A stretch of 64,000 nucleotides of DNA from Bacillota bacterium (GTDB taxonomy: Bacteria > Bacillota > Clostridia > Lachnospirales > Lachnospiraceae), in contig JAEZOB010000009.1 in the NCBI GenBank assembly GCA_023414355.1, positions 372,001-436,000 on the forward strand, read 5' to 3'. The first letter of the stretch is position 1. Every line of letters starts with the position of its first letter. Shown piece by piece: positions 34,157 to 43,111 of the stretch. Made by a program: the position numbers and the translations under genes. A model generated the notes under the pieces. The model searched no databases. It was not told the origin of the DNA and was given only the letters and a program-made list of their open reading frames with translations.

Positions 34157-35185
34157 ATGTTTTATCCGCAAAGCCTGGAAAAAGGTTATAAAATCGGTGT
34201 ATCGGCACCTTCCGCCGGAATGAGTTCCGTCCCGGATCAGGCACGGCTGGAAAACGGTGTCAAGCATTTTCAGGAACTGGGATACCCCGTGATACTGACT
34301 GAGCATGTCAGATCGGATGATAGAGGTGCAAGCGCAAGCGGTAAGGTTCGTGCAGAGGAAATGACGGAACTCATCCTGAACCCTGAAGTCAGGGCTATCC
34401 TCGCAGCAGCAGGAGGAGACTTTCTGATGCAGATGCTTTCCGAACTGGACTTAGACTTAATCAGGAGAAATCCTAAGTGGTTGCAGGGCTTTTCCGATAT
34501 CACCGGCATGCTCTTTACTGTGACCACCAATCTGGACATCGCTACAATTTATGCGAATAATTTCAGTTCCTTTGGTATGCAGAACTGGCATAGTTCTCTT
34601 TATGAAAATGTGAGAATCCTTGAGGGAGAAGATCTGGTCCAACACAGCTATGATTTCTACCAGGATGGGTATAAACCCCGGATTACGGGACTTGAGGAAT
34701 TTGTCCCGGAGGCACCAGTGAATTGGCTTGGCTACACACCGGATGGTAAAATCACCGGAGATGAATTAATGCTAAGTGGGCGAATACTCGGAGGTAATCT
34801 GGATGTATGCCTTAATCTTGTGGGAACAAGATTTGATCAGGTGGGCCATTTTATTCATAAATATCGGGAGGATGGTATCCTCTGGTTTTTTGAAAGCTTC
34901 AGTCTGGACAGCTCCGAGCTAATCAGGGGTCTATGGCAGTTGAAGGAAGCGGGGTGGTTTGAATATGCATCAGGCTTCATTTTCGGCAGACCTGCGTTAT
35001 TTGTGGAACAGAACGGGATTCCATATACGGATGCCATTCAAGTTGGACTTGAGAAGCTGCAAGTACCGGTAATACTAGAGGCAGATATCGGACATAAGCC
35101 GCCGCAGATGACCATAATGAATGGAGCGATGGCAAAGATCAGAAGCTGTCAGGGGAAAGGCAGTATCATCTTTGAAAGAAGGTAA
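34157..35185 (+). CDS. S66-family serine peptidase (LD-carboxypeptidase/MccF-like)
   Basis: 342 residues. The family start KIGVSAPSAG, ILAAAGGDFLMQML, the nucleophile Ser113 in GFSDITGM, Glu246 in WFFESFS and His313 in DIGHKPPQ make up the Ser-Glu-His set. S66 members either trim murein tetrapeptides (LdcA) or cleave microcin C-like compounds (MccF). The length and GFSDITG context lean towards the MccF-like branch, but the substrate is not certain. The LtaS-like gene starts 8 bases after the stop. Confidence 0.88.
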   Translation: MFYPQSLEKGYKIGVSAPSAGMSSVPDQARLENGVKHFQELGYPVILTEHVRSDDRGASASGKVRAEEMTELILNPEVRAILAAAGGDFLMQMLSELDLDLIRRNPKWLQGFSDITGMLFTVTTNLDIATIYANNFSSFGMQNWHSSLYENVRILEGEDLVQHSYDFYQDGYKPRITGLEEFVPEAPVNWLGYTPDGKITGDELMLSGRILGGNLDVCLNLVGTRFDQVGHFIHKYREDGILWFFESFSLDSSELIRGLWQLKEAGWFEYASGFIFGRPALFVEQNGIPYTDAIQVGLEKLQVPVILEADIGHKPPQMTIMNGAMAKIRSCQGKGSIIFERR

Positions 35186-35193
35186 ATGAATGG

Positions 35194-37458
35194 ATGGAGT
35201 GGGAAGAGGATAAGAGAGAGGTACAGATAATCAATACGGAAGATGTGAAAAGTATCGATATAATAAAGGATGAGGATACAAAAAGCAACGAATCTGATCG
35301 AAACGGAGCATCAGAAGATAATAGAAAGAAGTTGGTTTTGAAAAATCTGCTGGCCCCCTTACTTTTTTCTGTCGGAGCAGTCATCTATCTTGAATTAATA
35401 ATTCATTTCTTAATCTATCGGAGTTTCGATGGGAAGATCATCTATCCGGTTTTATTTGCTATTCCCTTTGGCTGTGTTCTGACAGCGGTCTCAGGTTTTT
35501 TTGGTAAGCGAATTAACCGGATGATACTTTGGATTCTAACTGCATTCGTCTGCCTGATTTATCAGGTTCAATTGGTCTATTATTCAATTTTCAAGGTCTA
35601 TTTCTCTTTTCAATCCCTTGGTTTGGCTCAGGATGCCATCACCAATTTCTATAAGGATGCTGTAAAGGCTATCTGGTCGAATCTCGGTGGTCTGATCAGC
35701 CTGTTATTACCACTTGTTATTCTGGCTATCATCATGAATAACCGGATTGACAGTAGTATGAGAAGGATAAAGACACAGGCGGTACTGCTTGGCGGCAGTA
35801 TTATCATCCATGCTATTGTATTACTTGCCTTACTTGTCTTTGGGAAAGCGGATTATTCCCCCTATGATCTGTACTTTAATAATGGTGTTCCGGAGTTATG
35901 TGCCAGGCAACTCGGGGTCGCAACGATGTCGCGACTGGATATTAAAGGGATCTTCTCGAATGAGGAGGAACTGGTCCTTGCCGGAACAAAGAGCACCGAG
36001 TCGGAGAAGGGTGCAGGTTCTGCTCTGGAAACGACACTTAATACGGGACTTGCAGCTTCAAATACGCTCTCCGGGACAGGAGCAGCTCCAACTTCAAAGA
36101 CGACACAAACAACAAGTACGGCACAAATGACAAACAGTGTCCAAGCAGCAAATAATTCTAGGGACATTGTGAACAGTAAAACTCCGATTGCTGTCTCTCC
36201 CACACCGGTTTCCATCGATACTTCACCTAATTGTATGGATTTTGATTTCAATATGCTTGCCGATGAAGAAAAGGATAGGACTATACAGACACTCCATAAG
36301 TATTTTGCTACGGTTCCTCCTACCAACAAGAACGAGTACACCGGCAGATTCAAGGGCTATAACCTGATCATGATAACAGCAGAGGGATTTTCACCCTATG
36401 CCATCCTTCAGGAAAAGACCCCTACTCTTTATCGAATGGTTAGGGAAGGCTTTGTATTCAATCATTTCTATACCGCATTATGGCAGACAAGTACCAGTGA
36501 TGGTGAGTTTGTTGCCATGACAGGTCTGATTCCCTCCGGAAGCAGAAGCATGTATCTTGGACGTAAGAATCTATGGCCTTTGTCCCTGGGGAATCAATTT
36601 AATCTGCTAGGTGTCGAAAGCAAGGCGTATCATGATCATTCGTATACCTATTACCAGAGGAGCGAGACCCATACCAATATTGGATATGTGTGGAAGGCGA
36701 AAGGGAATGGTCTCGAACTTCCTACTGACTGCTGGCCTGAGTCTGATCTGGAGATGATTGACGCCACAGTGGATGAGTATACGGATGAGAAACCCTTCCA
36801 TGTATATTATCTGACCGTCAGCGGTCATATGAATTATACCTTCAGTGGTAATAGTATTGCGAATAAGAACAGACAGCTGGTGAAGGATCTTCCATACAAT
36901 AATGATGCAAAAGCATATATTGCATGTCAGATGGAGCTGGATATGGCGTTGGAGCAGCTGATTGTGAAGCTGAATGAGGCAGGGGTCGCAGATCGCACTG
37001 TGATTGCCCTAAGTGCAGATCACTATCCCTATGGCTGGGAGAAAAGTAATCTGGATGAGCTTGCAGGACATGTGATTGATCCTACCTTCGAGATATTTCA
37101 GAACCACTTTATTCTTTGGTGCCAAGGGATGAAGGAAAACGTCGTGATTGATAAACCCTGTTCCAGTCTGGATATCCTGCCCACGCTGTCGAATCTGTTT
37201 GGTCTTACCTATGATTCAAGGCTACTGATGGGCCAAGATATCCTGTCAGATGCAGAACCGCTTGTGATTCTATCCAATCGGAGCTTTATTACGGACAAGA
37301 TTATGTATGATTCGGCATCACGTAGAACAACGCTTTTAACCTCGGAATCACTGTCGCCTGACTATATCGAGAATATGAATCAGGTTGTGAAAAACAAATT
37401 CATTGTATCGAAAAGTGTACTGGAGAAGGATTATTATCGTTACCTTTTTAGGAACTAA
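35194..37458 (+). CDS. LtaS-like membrane sulfatase (phosphoglycerol transferase type)
   Basis: 754 residues. A charged cytoplasmic start and five membrane helices (about residues 50-225) are followed by an extracellular linker of about 100 residues rich in Thr, Ser and Ala (about 265-350), then a sulfatase-fold catalytic domain. The nucleophile is Thr434 in QTSTSDGEF. Metal-binding residues appear in MITAEGFSPY, AYHDHSYTYY and SADHYPYGW. LtaS enzymes polymerise glycerol phosphate on lipids outside the cell. The long low-complexity linker is unusual, so the product may be a different glycerol-phosphate decoration. It is probably co-transcribed with the S66 gene. Confidence 0.87.
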   Translation: MEWEEDKREVQIINTEDVKSIDIIKDEDTKSNESDRNGASEDNRKKLVLKNLLAPLLFSVGAVIYLELIIHFLIYRSFDGKIIYPVLFAIPFGCVLTAVSGFFGKRINRMILWILTAFVCLIYQVQLVYYSIFKVYFSFQSLGLAQDAITNFYKDAVKAIWSNLGGLISLLLPLVILAIIMNNRIDSSMRRIKTQAVLLGGSIIIHAIVLLALLVFGKADYSPYDLYFNNGVPELCARQLGVATMSRLDIKGIFSNEEELVLAGTKSTESEKGAGSALETTLNTGLAASNTLSGTGAAPTSKTTQTTSTAQMTNSVQAANNSRDIVNSKTPIAVSPTPVSIDTSPNCMDFDFNMLADEEKDRTIQTLHKYFATVPPTNKNEYTGRFKGYNLIMITAEGFSPYAILQEKTPTLYRMVREGFVFNHFYTALWQTSTSDGEFVAMTGLIPSGSRSMYLGRKNLWPLSLGNQFNLLGVESKAYHDHSYTYYQRSETHTNIGYVWKAKGNGLELPTDCWPESDLEMIDATVDEYTDEKPFHVYYLTVSGHMNYTFSGNSIANKNRQLVKDLPYNNDAKAYIACQMELDMALEQLIVKLNEAGVADRTVIALSADHYPYGWEKSNLDELAGHVIDPTFEIFQNHFILWCQGMKENVVIDKPCSSLDILPTLSNLFGLTYDSRLLMGQDILSDAEPLVILSNRSFITDKIMYDSASRRTTLLTSESLSPDYIENMNQVVKNKFIVSKSVLEKDYYRYLFRN

Positions 37459-37515
37459 GATCAGAAGAGAAAGGCTCCTTCCCTCGTATCTCATGAAATT
37501 CTAATCTTTCATGTA

Positions 37516-37571
37516 TTGACAAATCGGAGTACGAAATGTATGATAAGTTATACAAATCATACATTTTGTAC
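37516..37571 (+). promoter_or_regulatory. Promoter with 43-bp operator palindrome before abrB-type gene
   Basis: TTGACA (37516-37521), 17 bases, TATGAT (37539-37544). GTACGAAATGTATGAT (37529-37544) and ATCATACATTTTGTAC (37556-37571) are inverted repeats, 15 of 16 bases matching, with an 11-base spacer. The left arm covers the -10 box and the right arm covers the transcript start, so a bound protein would block transcription. Autorepression by the AbrB-type protein encoded just downstream is the simplest reading. Confidence 0.8.
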
Positions 37572-37596
37572 TTTTTGTAGTATCGGGAGGTACTCA

Positions 37597-37824
37597 TTGA
37601 AAAACTCGAAAGGAAAGCATTTCTTCGGTACTGTGAAGGTCGGAGAAAAGGGACAGATTGTCATACCCAAAGAAGCAAGAAATATCTTTGATATCAAACC
37701 GGGAGACTACCTGCTTGTATTGGGTGATGAGGAGCAGGGGATCGGTATTGTCAAAAGCAATGAGTTCTATCCATTAGCAAAGGATAATTTTAAAGCTATG
37801 CGAAATAAGGAGGAAGAGGAATGA
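37597..37824 (+). CDS. AbrB-family transcriptional regulator (TTG start)
   Basis: About 75 residues with the swapped-hairpin AbrB/SpoVT fold: FGTVKVGEKGQIVIPKEARNIFDIKPGDYLLVLGD. TTG 37597 has GGGAGG 6 bases upstream. The frame stays open to 37516, but that lies in the promoter, so the longer protein is not made. Its stop overlaps the next start by 4 bases (ATGA), tying it to the ABC transporter pair it likely regulates. Confidence 0.9.
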   Translation: MKNSKGKHFFGTVKVGEKGQIVIPKEARNIFDIKPGDYLLVLGDEEQGIGIVKSNEFYPLAKDNFKAMRNKEEEE

Positions 37825-38555
37825 CAGCAATTCAGACGGTGAATCTTACAAAGAAATATAAGGACAAGATAGCGGTTAATTCACTGAATCTTGTAGTAGA
37901 ACAGGGAGAATTATTTGCTCTGCTCGGAGTAAACGGTGCGGGTAAAACCACAACGATCAAGATGCTCTCCTGCCTTACAGCTCCGACCAGTGGAGATGCT
38001 TTCCTGTTAGGGGACAGTATTCTGACACATTCACAAGCGGTAAAGGAGAAAATAAATGTCTCCCCGCAGGAGACGGCAGTTGCTCCTAATCTAACGGTCA
38101 GAGAAAATCTTGATCTGATTGCAAAGATTTATGGAAGTGACCAAGACAGTTCAAAACGAAAGACTGAGGAGATGCTGACTGTGTTTAGCCTGCAGGAGGT
38201 GGCCAAAGCGAAAGCGAAGACTCTGTCAGGAGGCATGCAGCGAAGATTAAGCATAGCCATGGCATTGATTTCCGAGCCCAAAATCTTATTCCTGGATGAA
38301 CCTACCTTGGGACTGGATGTACTGGCCAGAAGAGAGCTTTGGAAAGAGATTGAGAAACTGAAAGGTAAGATTACCATTATCCTGACTACGCATTATCTGG
38401 AGGAAGCAGAGGCTCTTTCCGATAGAATTGCCATTATGTCAAAGGGAGAATTGAAGGCTGTAGGTACAGCCAAGGAACTTATGACGAAGACCGGTACGGA
38501 CAAGCTTGAGGATGCATTTGTGGCATTAGCTGTAGGAGAGGGGGAAGTACGATGA
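37821..38555 (+). CDS. ABC-2 type transporter ATP-binding protein
   Basis: 244 residues. Walker A is GVNGAGKT, the signature is LSGGMQRRL, Walker B is ILFLDEPTLGLD, and the switch histidine is in TTHYLEEAE. The type is typical of drug or lipid exporters. It has four-base overlaps with the abrB-type gene before it and the permease after it. The substrate is unknown. Confidence 0.92.
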   Translation: MTAIQTVNLTKKYKDKIAVNSLNLVVEQGELFALLGVNGAGKTTTIKMLSCLTAPTSGDAFLLGDSILTHSQAVKEKINVSPQETAVAPNLTVRENLDLIAKIYGSDQDSSKRKTEEMLTVFSLQEVAKAKAKTLSGGMQRRLSIAMALISEPKILFLDEPTLGLDVLARRELWKEIEKLKGKITIILTTHYLEEAEALSDRIAIMSKGELKAVGTAKELMTKTGTDKLEDAFVALAVGEGEVR

Positions 38556-39289
38556 GATGTCTTACTTTTGTTACACGTAATCGAAAGGAAATACTTAGAG
38601 ATCCTTTGACTCTGGCGTTCGGAATAGGATTCCCGCTTGTAATTTTGTTACTGCTATCAGCAATTCAGGCCAATATTCCTGTGGATTTATTTATGATTGA
38701 TCGGTTGGTTCCCGGAATTGCAGTATTCGGATTATCCTTCATTACCCTGTTTTCCTCCATGCTGATTGCCAAAGATAGAACCTCTTCATTTTTATTGCGT
38801 TTGTTTTCTTCACCGATGAAGGCCTCCGATTATATCCTGGGGTATACACTACCTATGATTCCAATCTCAATTGCACAGAGCTTGATTTGCTTTGCTGCAG
38901 CACTATGTCTCGGCCTGACCTTTAATATAAACCTATTAATATGTTTATTGGTGCTCCTTCCGGCTGATTTATTCTTTATCGGTTTTGGACTGATGGCAGG
39001 TACAATATTAAATGATAAGCAGGTTGGGGGTATCTGTGGAGCGTTATTGACAAATGTGAGTGCATGGTTAAGTGGTACCTGGTTCGACTTAAGTCTTGTT
39101 GGAGGCTGGTTTAAGAAGATAGCTTATGCGCTACCCTTTGCTCATGCAGTGGATGCCAGCAGGGCAGCATTGTCTGGCAAGTATTCAGATATTATGCCTC
39201 ATCTTTGGTGGGTCATTGGTTATGCGGCTGCTATGCTGATCATTGCGGTAGTCATCTTCAACCGCAAGATGAAAGCCGATCAGGGTTGA
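38552..39289 (+). CDS. ABC-2 type transporter permease
   Basis: 245 residues with six membrane helices in the ABC-2 layout. The N-terminal cytoplasmic part (MRCLTFVTRNRKEILRDPLTLAFGIGFP) is typical of this permease class. It forms the exporter with the preceding ATPase. It is the last gene of the abrB-type operon. The next promoter begins about 80 bases downstream. Confidence 0.9.
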   Translation: MRCLTFVTRNRKEILRDPLTLAFGIGFPLVILLLLSAIQANIPVDLFMIDRLVPGIAVFGLSFITLFSSMLIAKDRTSSFLLRLFSSPMKASDYILGYTLPMIPISIAQSLICFAAALCLGLTFNINLLICLLVLLPADLFFIGFGLMAGTILNDKQVGGICGALLTNVSAWLSGTWFDLSLVGGWFKKIAYALPFAHAVDASRAALSGKYSDIMPHLWWVIGYAAAMLIIAVVIFNRKMKADQG

Positions 39290-39369
39290 TGTTTCTGAAA
39301 AAACAACCTTATCCTGAAAAACCATGAAATTCACACATAGGCACTAAAAAACATAAATAAATTTTCCTC

Positions 39370-39477
39370 TTGATTTTAAGAAAATGGTATGTTAATATAA
39401 GTCATCAGCAAAGGTGTTGTATACGCAATACCTTTGTCTTTTTATATCATAAATTCAGATTATTATTTATGATATAA
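39370..39477 (+). promoter_or_regulatory. aspS2 operon promoter, attenuator and second inverted repeat
   Basis: TTGATT (39370-39375), 17 bases, TAATAT (39393-39398). The early transcript can form the hexaloop hairpin CAGC-[AAAGGT]-GTTG (39406-39419) or a terminator CAAAGGTGTTG/CAATACCTTTG (39409-39436) followed by TCTTTTT. The two exclude each other, as at glnA and gltB. Directly after it is a perfect 13-bp inverted repeat, TTATATCATAAAT/ATTTATGATATAA (39442-39477), of unknown role. The T-box follows. Confidence 0.65.
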
Positions 39478-39515
39478 CGAATGTAGCTAAACAGTATGAA
39501 TAAGTAATCGGCTAT

Positions 39516-39783
39516 GAAGGAGACTTTATACTACCCAAAAATCGAATGACAGGAATGGTGAGCCACCGACTGAGAGCACACCTAAGATGATAAGTAGGAT
39601 ACGGAACACTCCGGAGCCCGCGGACTGAACAATCAGTAGGTTCGTGCGTGGCACGCGTTAAGTGTATCAGAACTTAGTTCTGTAGAAAGAGGAGAGCTTA
39701 TGCTCTCAATGCGGGTGGTACCGCGGGAAATTCGATTTCTCGTCCCGAAGAATGCAAACAAAGCATTCTTCGGGACTTTTTTA
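39516..39783 (+). ncRNA. T-box riboswitch controlling aspS2-gatCAB
   Basis: The T-box core GGGTGGTACCGCGG (39713-39726) and the terminator GTCCCGAAGAATGC/GCATTCTTCGGGAC plus T run (39742-39782) are clear. Stem I appears to close with GGAG (39519-39522) and CTCC (39609-39612), then CTAC/GTAG. The specifier-side strand before CTCC reads GGAACA, holding AAC (Asn) and an overlapping GAA (Glu) at 39604-39607. The bulge base after TGG is T. Uncharged tRNA should favour antitermination. Asn fits the downstream tRNA-dependent asparagine pathway; the specifier call is my inference from the folding. Confidence 0.9.
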
Positions 39784-39848
39784 TTGTTATAAAAAGTCTT
39801 GTGGAAGAATGCATGTCGAAAGTAACAGGAAAGAATGGAGGAATATGC

Positions 39849-41183
39849 ATGGAATTCATAACAGGCTTACAGCAGAAAAAAACAAGTGAGATCAGTGACA
39901 TTTTAGGAATGGAAATCAAAGGGAATGTGAAAATCAACGGCTATATCCATACGATCCGCCATATGGGAGAGGTAGCTTTTGTTGTGCTTCGTAAGAGAGA
40001 AGGACTCGTACAGTGTGTCTTTGAAGAAGGAGTAACCGACTTCGAGCTGAAGGATTTAAAGGAAGGTATGACTGTGGAAGCGGAAGGCCTTCTCCATGAG
40101 GAGGAAAGGGCTCCCCAGGGCTTTGAGGTAAGACTCACTAAGCTCAAGGTACTGACTACACCAAAGGAAGGTGCGATGTTGCCGCTTCCGATCTCCAAAT
40201 GGAAGCTGAAGACCTCCCTCGAGACGAAGCTCAATTACAGACCGATTTCTCTTCGTAACATCAGAGAGAGAGCAATTTTTAAGCTGCAGGAGGGAATCGT
40301 CAGAGGCTTCCGTGATTTCCTTCATTCTCAGGGTTTTACGGAAATCCGCACACCGAAGATCGTTGCGGGCAATGCCGAAGGAGGGGCGAATGTATTCAAA
40401 TTGGAATATTTCGGAAGCAAGGCATTTTTGGCACAAAGCCCCCAGTTCTATAAGCAGACCATGGTAGGTGTCTTTGACAGAGTATTTGAAGCTGCACCGG
40501 TATTTCGTGCAGAGAAACATAATACAACAAGGCATTTGAACGAATATACCAGCCTCGATTTTGAGATGGGATATATTGAAGGCTTTGAGGATATCATGGC
40601 CATGGAGACAGAGATGCTTCGTGCAGTATTTGAACTATTGTCCAAGGAGTATGCGAAGGAATTAAAGCTGCTCGAGGTTACTATCCCTGAGCTGGATCAG
40701 ATTCCGGCAGTACGCTTTGATGAAGCAAAGGTTCTCGTGTCTGAAAAATATAATAGAAAGATAAAGAATCCCTACGATCTGGAACCGGAGGAAGAGGTTT
40801 TGATCGGGAAATACTTTAAAGAAGAGTATGGCAGTGACTTTGTATTTGTCACCCATTATCCCTCTAAGAAGAGACCCTTCTATGCGATGGATGATCCGGC
40901 AGACCCCAAATTTACCTTAAGCTTTGATCTCTTGTTCAAGGGCATGGAGATCACCACCGGAGGACAGAGAATTCATGATTATGAGGCGCAGGTAGCCAAG
41001 ATGATGGCACGCGGGATGAACCCCGAGGAATTCACCAACTTCCTGATGATTCACAAGCACGGCATGCCACCTCACGGAGGTCTCGGTATCGGTCTTGAGA
41101 GATTGACCATGAAACTTCTGGATGAGCAAAATGTCCGTGAGACTACGCTCTTCCCGCGTGATTTATCAAGGCTGGAGCCATAA
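39849..41183 (+). CDS. aspS: Archaeal-type aspartyl-tRNA synthetase, probably non-discriminating
   Basis: 444 residues, the short archaeal/eukaryal AspRS type without the bacterial insertion domain. An N-terminal OB fold is followed by class II motifs: motif 2 in FEAAPVFRAEKHNTTRHLNEYTSLDFEM and motif 3 in GGLGIGLERLTM. Beside gatCAB, such an enzyme charges tRNA-Asn with aspartate, and GatCAB then amidates it to Asn-tRNA-Asn. ATG 39849 has GGAGG 7 bases upstream; the frame opens earlier at 39801. Discrimination between the two tRNAs cannot be proved from sequence, but the context is strong. Confidence 0.93.
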   Translation: MEFITGLQQKKTSEISDILGMEIKGNVKINGYIHTIRHMGEVAFVVLRKREGLVQCVFEEGVTDFELKDLKEGMTVEAEGLLHEEERAPQGFEVRLTKLKVLTTPKEGAMLPLPISKWKLKTSLETKLNYRPISLRNIRERAIFKLQEGIVRGFRDFLHSQGFTEIRTPKIVAGNAEGGANVFKLEYFGSKAFLAQSPQFYKQTMVGVFDRVFEAAPVFRAEKHNTTRHLNEYTSLDFEMGYIEGFEDIMAMETEMLRAVFELLSKEYAKELKLLEVTIPELDQIPAVRFDEAKVLVSEKYNRKIKNPYDLEPEEEVLIGKYFKEEYGSDFVFVTHYPSKKRPFYAMDDPADPKFTLSFDLLFKGMEITTGGQRIHDYEAQVAKMMARGMNPEEFTNFLMIHKHGMPPHGGLGIGLERLTMKLLDEQNVRETTLFPRDLSRLEP

Positions 41184-41260
41184 AAGTAAGCTTATTGAAA
41201 GCCGCTCAGTTTACAGGAGGAATCACAAAAGCGGTTATCGAACAGAAAGGTGGAATTACC

Positions 41261-41548
41261 ATGACGATCAATGAAGAAACCATACGTTATGTTGCAGCTC
41301 TGGCAAAGCTCTCTGTCTCCGAAGAAGAGAAGCAGAAGGCGATGCAGGACCTAGATCATATACTGGACTATATCGAGACTATGAACGAACTGGATACGGA
41401 GGGTGTGGAACCCATGTCCCATGTCCTTCCGATCAAAAATGTATTTCGGGAAGATGAGATTACGAACGGAGATGACCGTGAAGAATTGCTTTGTAATGCA
41501 CCGAAGCGGATTGGCGGCAGCTTTGCGGTTCCGAAGACCGTTGAATAA
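41261..41548 (+). CDS. gatC: Asp/Glu-tRNA amidotransferase subunit C
   Basis: 95 residues (IRYVAALAKLSVSEEEKQKAMQDLDHILDYIETMNELDTEGVEPMSHV), the small subunit that holds GatA and GatB together. ATG 41261 follows AAAGGTGGA; an in-frame ATG at 41195 gives an N-terminal extension that is not usual in the family. It is the second gene of the operon. Confidence 0.95.
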   Translation: MTINEETIRYVAALAKLSVSEEEKQKAMQDLDHILDYIETMNELDTEGVEPMSHVLPIKNVFREDEITNGDDREELLCNAPKRIGGSFAVPKTVE

Positions 41549-41632
41549 AGTGCGAATCAAACAACAAAATTGCAAATGGTGTGAATGAGAGAATGATAAT
41601 ATCAGAGTAATGTTACTCAAATGGAGGCAGAA

Positions 41633-43108
41633 ATGAAGGATATCACGACATTGTCTGCGCTGGAGCTTGGCAGAAAAATCAAGGCAAAGGAATTGACTGT
41701 TGCCGATGCAGTGAAAGCGCAGCTTGAGATTATAAAACAGAGGGACCCGGAGTATGGCTGTTATATCTCGGTCCTGGAGGAGGATGCTTATGCGCAGGCA
41801 AAGGCTGTGCAGGCACGGATTGACGCAGGAGAGCTGGAGACTTCCCCCTTGGCGGGAGTGCCAATGGCAGTAAAGGATAATATCTGTACCAAAGGAATGA
41901 AGACCACCTGCGCTTCTAAAATATTATATAATTTTGAACCGACCTATGACGCTACCGTAATTGAAAAATTGAAAAATGCGGGTGCCATCATGATCGGCAA
42001 GACGAATATGGATGAGTTCGCGATGGGAAGTACGACTGAGACCTCTTTCTTTGGTGAAACGAAGAACCCGTGGAATAAGGCTTGCGTTCCCGGAGGTTCC
42101 AGTGGTGGATCAGCAGCAGCGGTTGCTGCAGAAGAAGCATATTATGCTCTGGGTTCCGATACAGGTGGATCTATTAGACAGCCGGCAGGCTATTGCGGAG
42201 TGACCGGAATCAAGCCTACCTACGGAACGGTTTCACGTTACGGTCTGATCGCTTATGCATCCTCTCTGGATCAAATCGGAACAATCGGTAGGAATGTATC
42301 GGATTGTGCGGCTGCACTTGAAGTGATCTCCGGTCACGACAGCAAGGATTCTACCTCTGCGCCGACAGAAAGCTATCGCTATACGGATGCACTTGTGGAT
42401 GATGTGAAGGGCATGAGGATCGGTATCCCGAAGGATTACCTCGGAGCCGGAATTGAGCCTGAAGTTAAGGAAAGTATCTTAAAGGCTGCAGAAGTGCTTA
42501 AGAGTAAGGGTGCGATCATCGAGGAATTTGAATTGCACTCCGTAGAATTTGCAGTTCCTTCCTATTATGTGATCGCCTGTGCGGAAGCCAGCTCCAATCT
42601 GTCCAGATTTGATGGTGTGAAGTATGGCTATCGTACTCCCGATTTTGAGGGACTGCAGGACGTATATAAAAAGACCAGGAGTGAAGGCTTCGGTAACGAA
42701 GTAAAACGCCGTATGATGATCGGCGCCTTCGTGTTAAGCTCCGGTTATTACGATGCATTTTATAATAAAGCGCTGAAGGTAAGAGCAATCATCAATGAGG
42801 GCTTTCAGAAGGCGTTTGAGAAGTATGATATTTTACTCGGACCAATCGCTCCTGAGACTGCACCAAAGCTTGGTGAGAGTCTGTCCGATCCACTAAAGAT
42901 GTACCTGTCCGATATCTATACTGTATCTGTGAATCTGGCGGGACTTCCTGCCATCAGTCTTCCCTGTGGGAAGGATCAGAAGGGGCTGCCCATCGGTCTG
43001 CAGCTGATCGGAAAGCATTTTGGTGAGAAGGATATCATACGGGCTGCTTATAGCTTTGAGCAGGCAGTCAGCTATGAGAGACCCGCTACGCTCGGAAAGG
43101 AGGCATAA
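41633..43108 (+). CDS. gatA: Asp/Glu-tRNA amidotransferase subunit A
   Basis: 491 residues of the amidase-signature family. The catalytic Ser-cisSer-Lys set is visible: Lys in MAVKDNICTKG, the Ser-rich GGSSGGSAAAVAAEEA, and SDTGGSIRQPAGYCG. It releases ammonia from glutamine and channels it to GatB. ATG 41633 is 5 bases after GGAGG; ATG 41621 overlaps that site. gatB starts 3 bases after the stop. Confidence 0.97.
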   Translation: MKDITTLSALELGRKIKAKELTVADAVKAQLEIIKQRDPEYGCYISVLEEDAYAQAKAVQARIDAGELETSPLAGVPMAVKDNICTKGMKTTCASKILYNFEPTYDATVIEKLKNAGAIMIGKTNMDEFAMGSTTETSFFGETKNPWNKACVPGGSSGGSAAAVAAEEAYYALGSDTGGSIRQPAGYCGVTGIKPTYGTVSRYGLIAYASSLDQIGTIGRNVSDCAAALEVISGHDSKDSTSAPTESYRYTDALVDDVKGMRIGIPKDYLGAGIEPEVKESILKAAEVLKSKGAIIEEFELHSVEFAVPSYYVIACAEASSNLSRFDGVKYGYRTPDFEGLQDVYKKTRSEGFGNEVKRRMMIGAFVLSSGYYDAFYNKALKVRAIINEGFQKAFEKYDILLGPIAPETAPKLGESLSDPLKMYLSDIYTVSVNLAGLPAISLPCGKDQKGLPIGLQLIGKHFGEKDIIRAAYSFEQAVSYERPATLGKEA

Positions 43109-43111
43109 GAC

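Noticed and set aside
37516..37596. N-terminal extension of the AbrB-type protein
   Set aside because: The frame is open, but it covers the promoter and operator. TTG 37597 has GGGAGG at the right distance.
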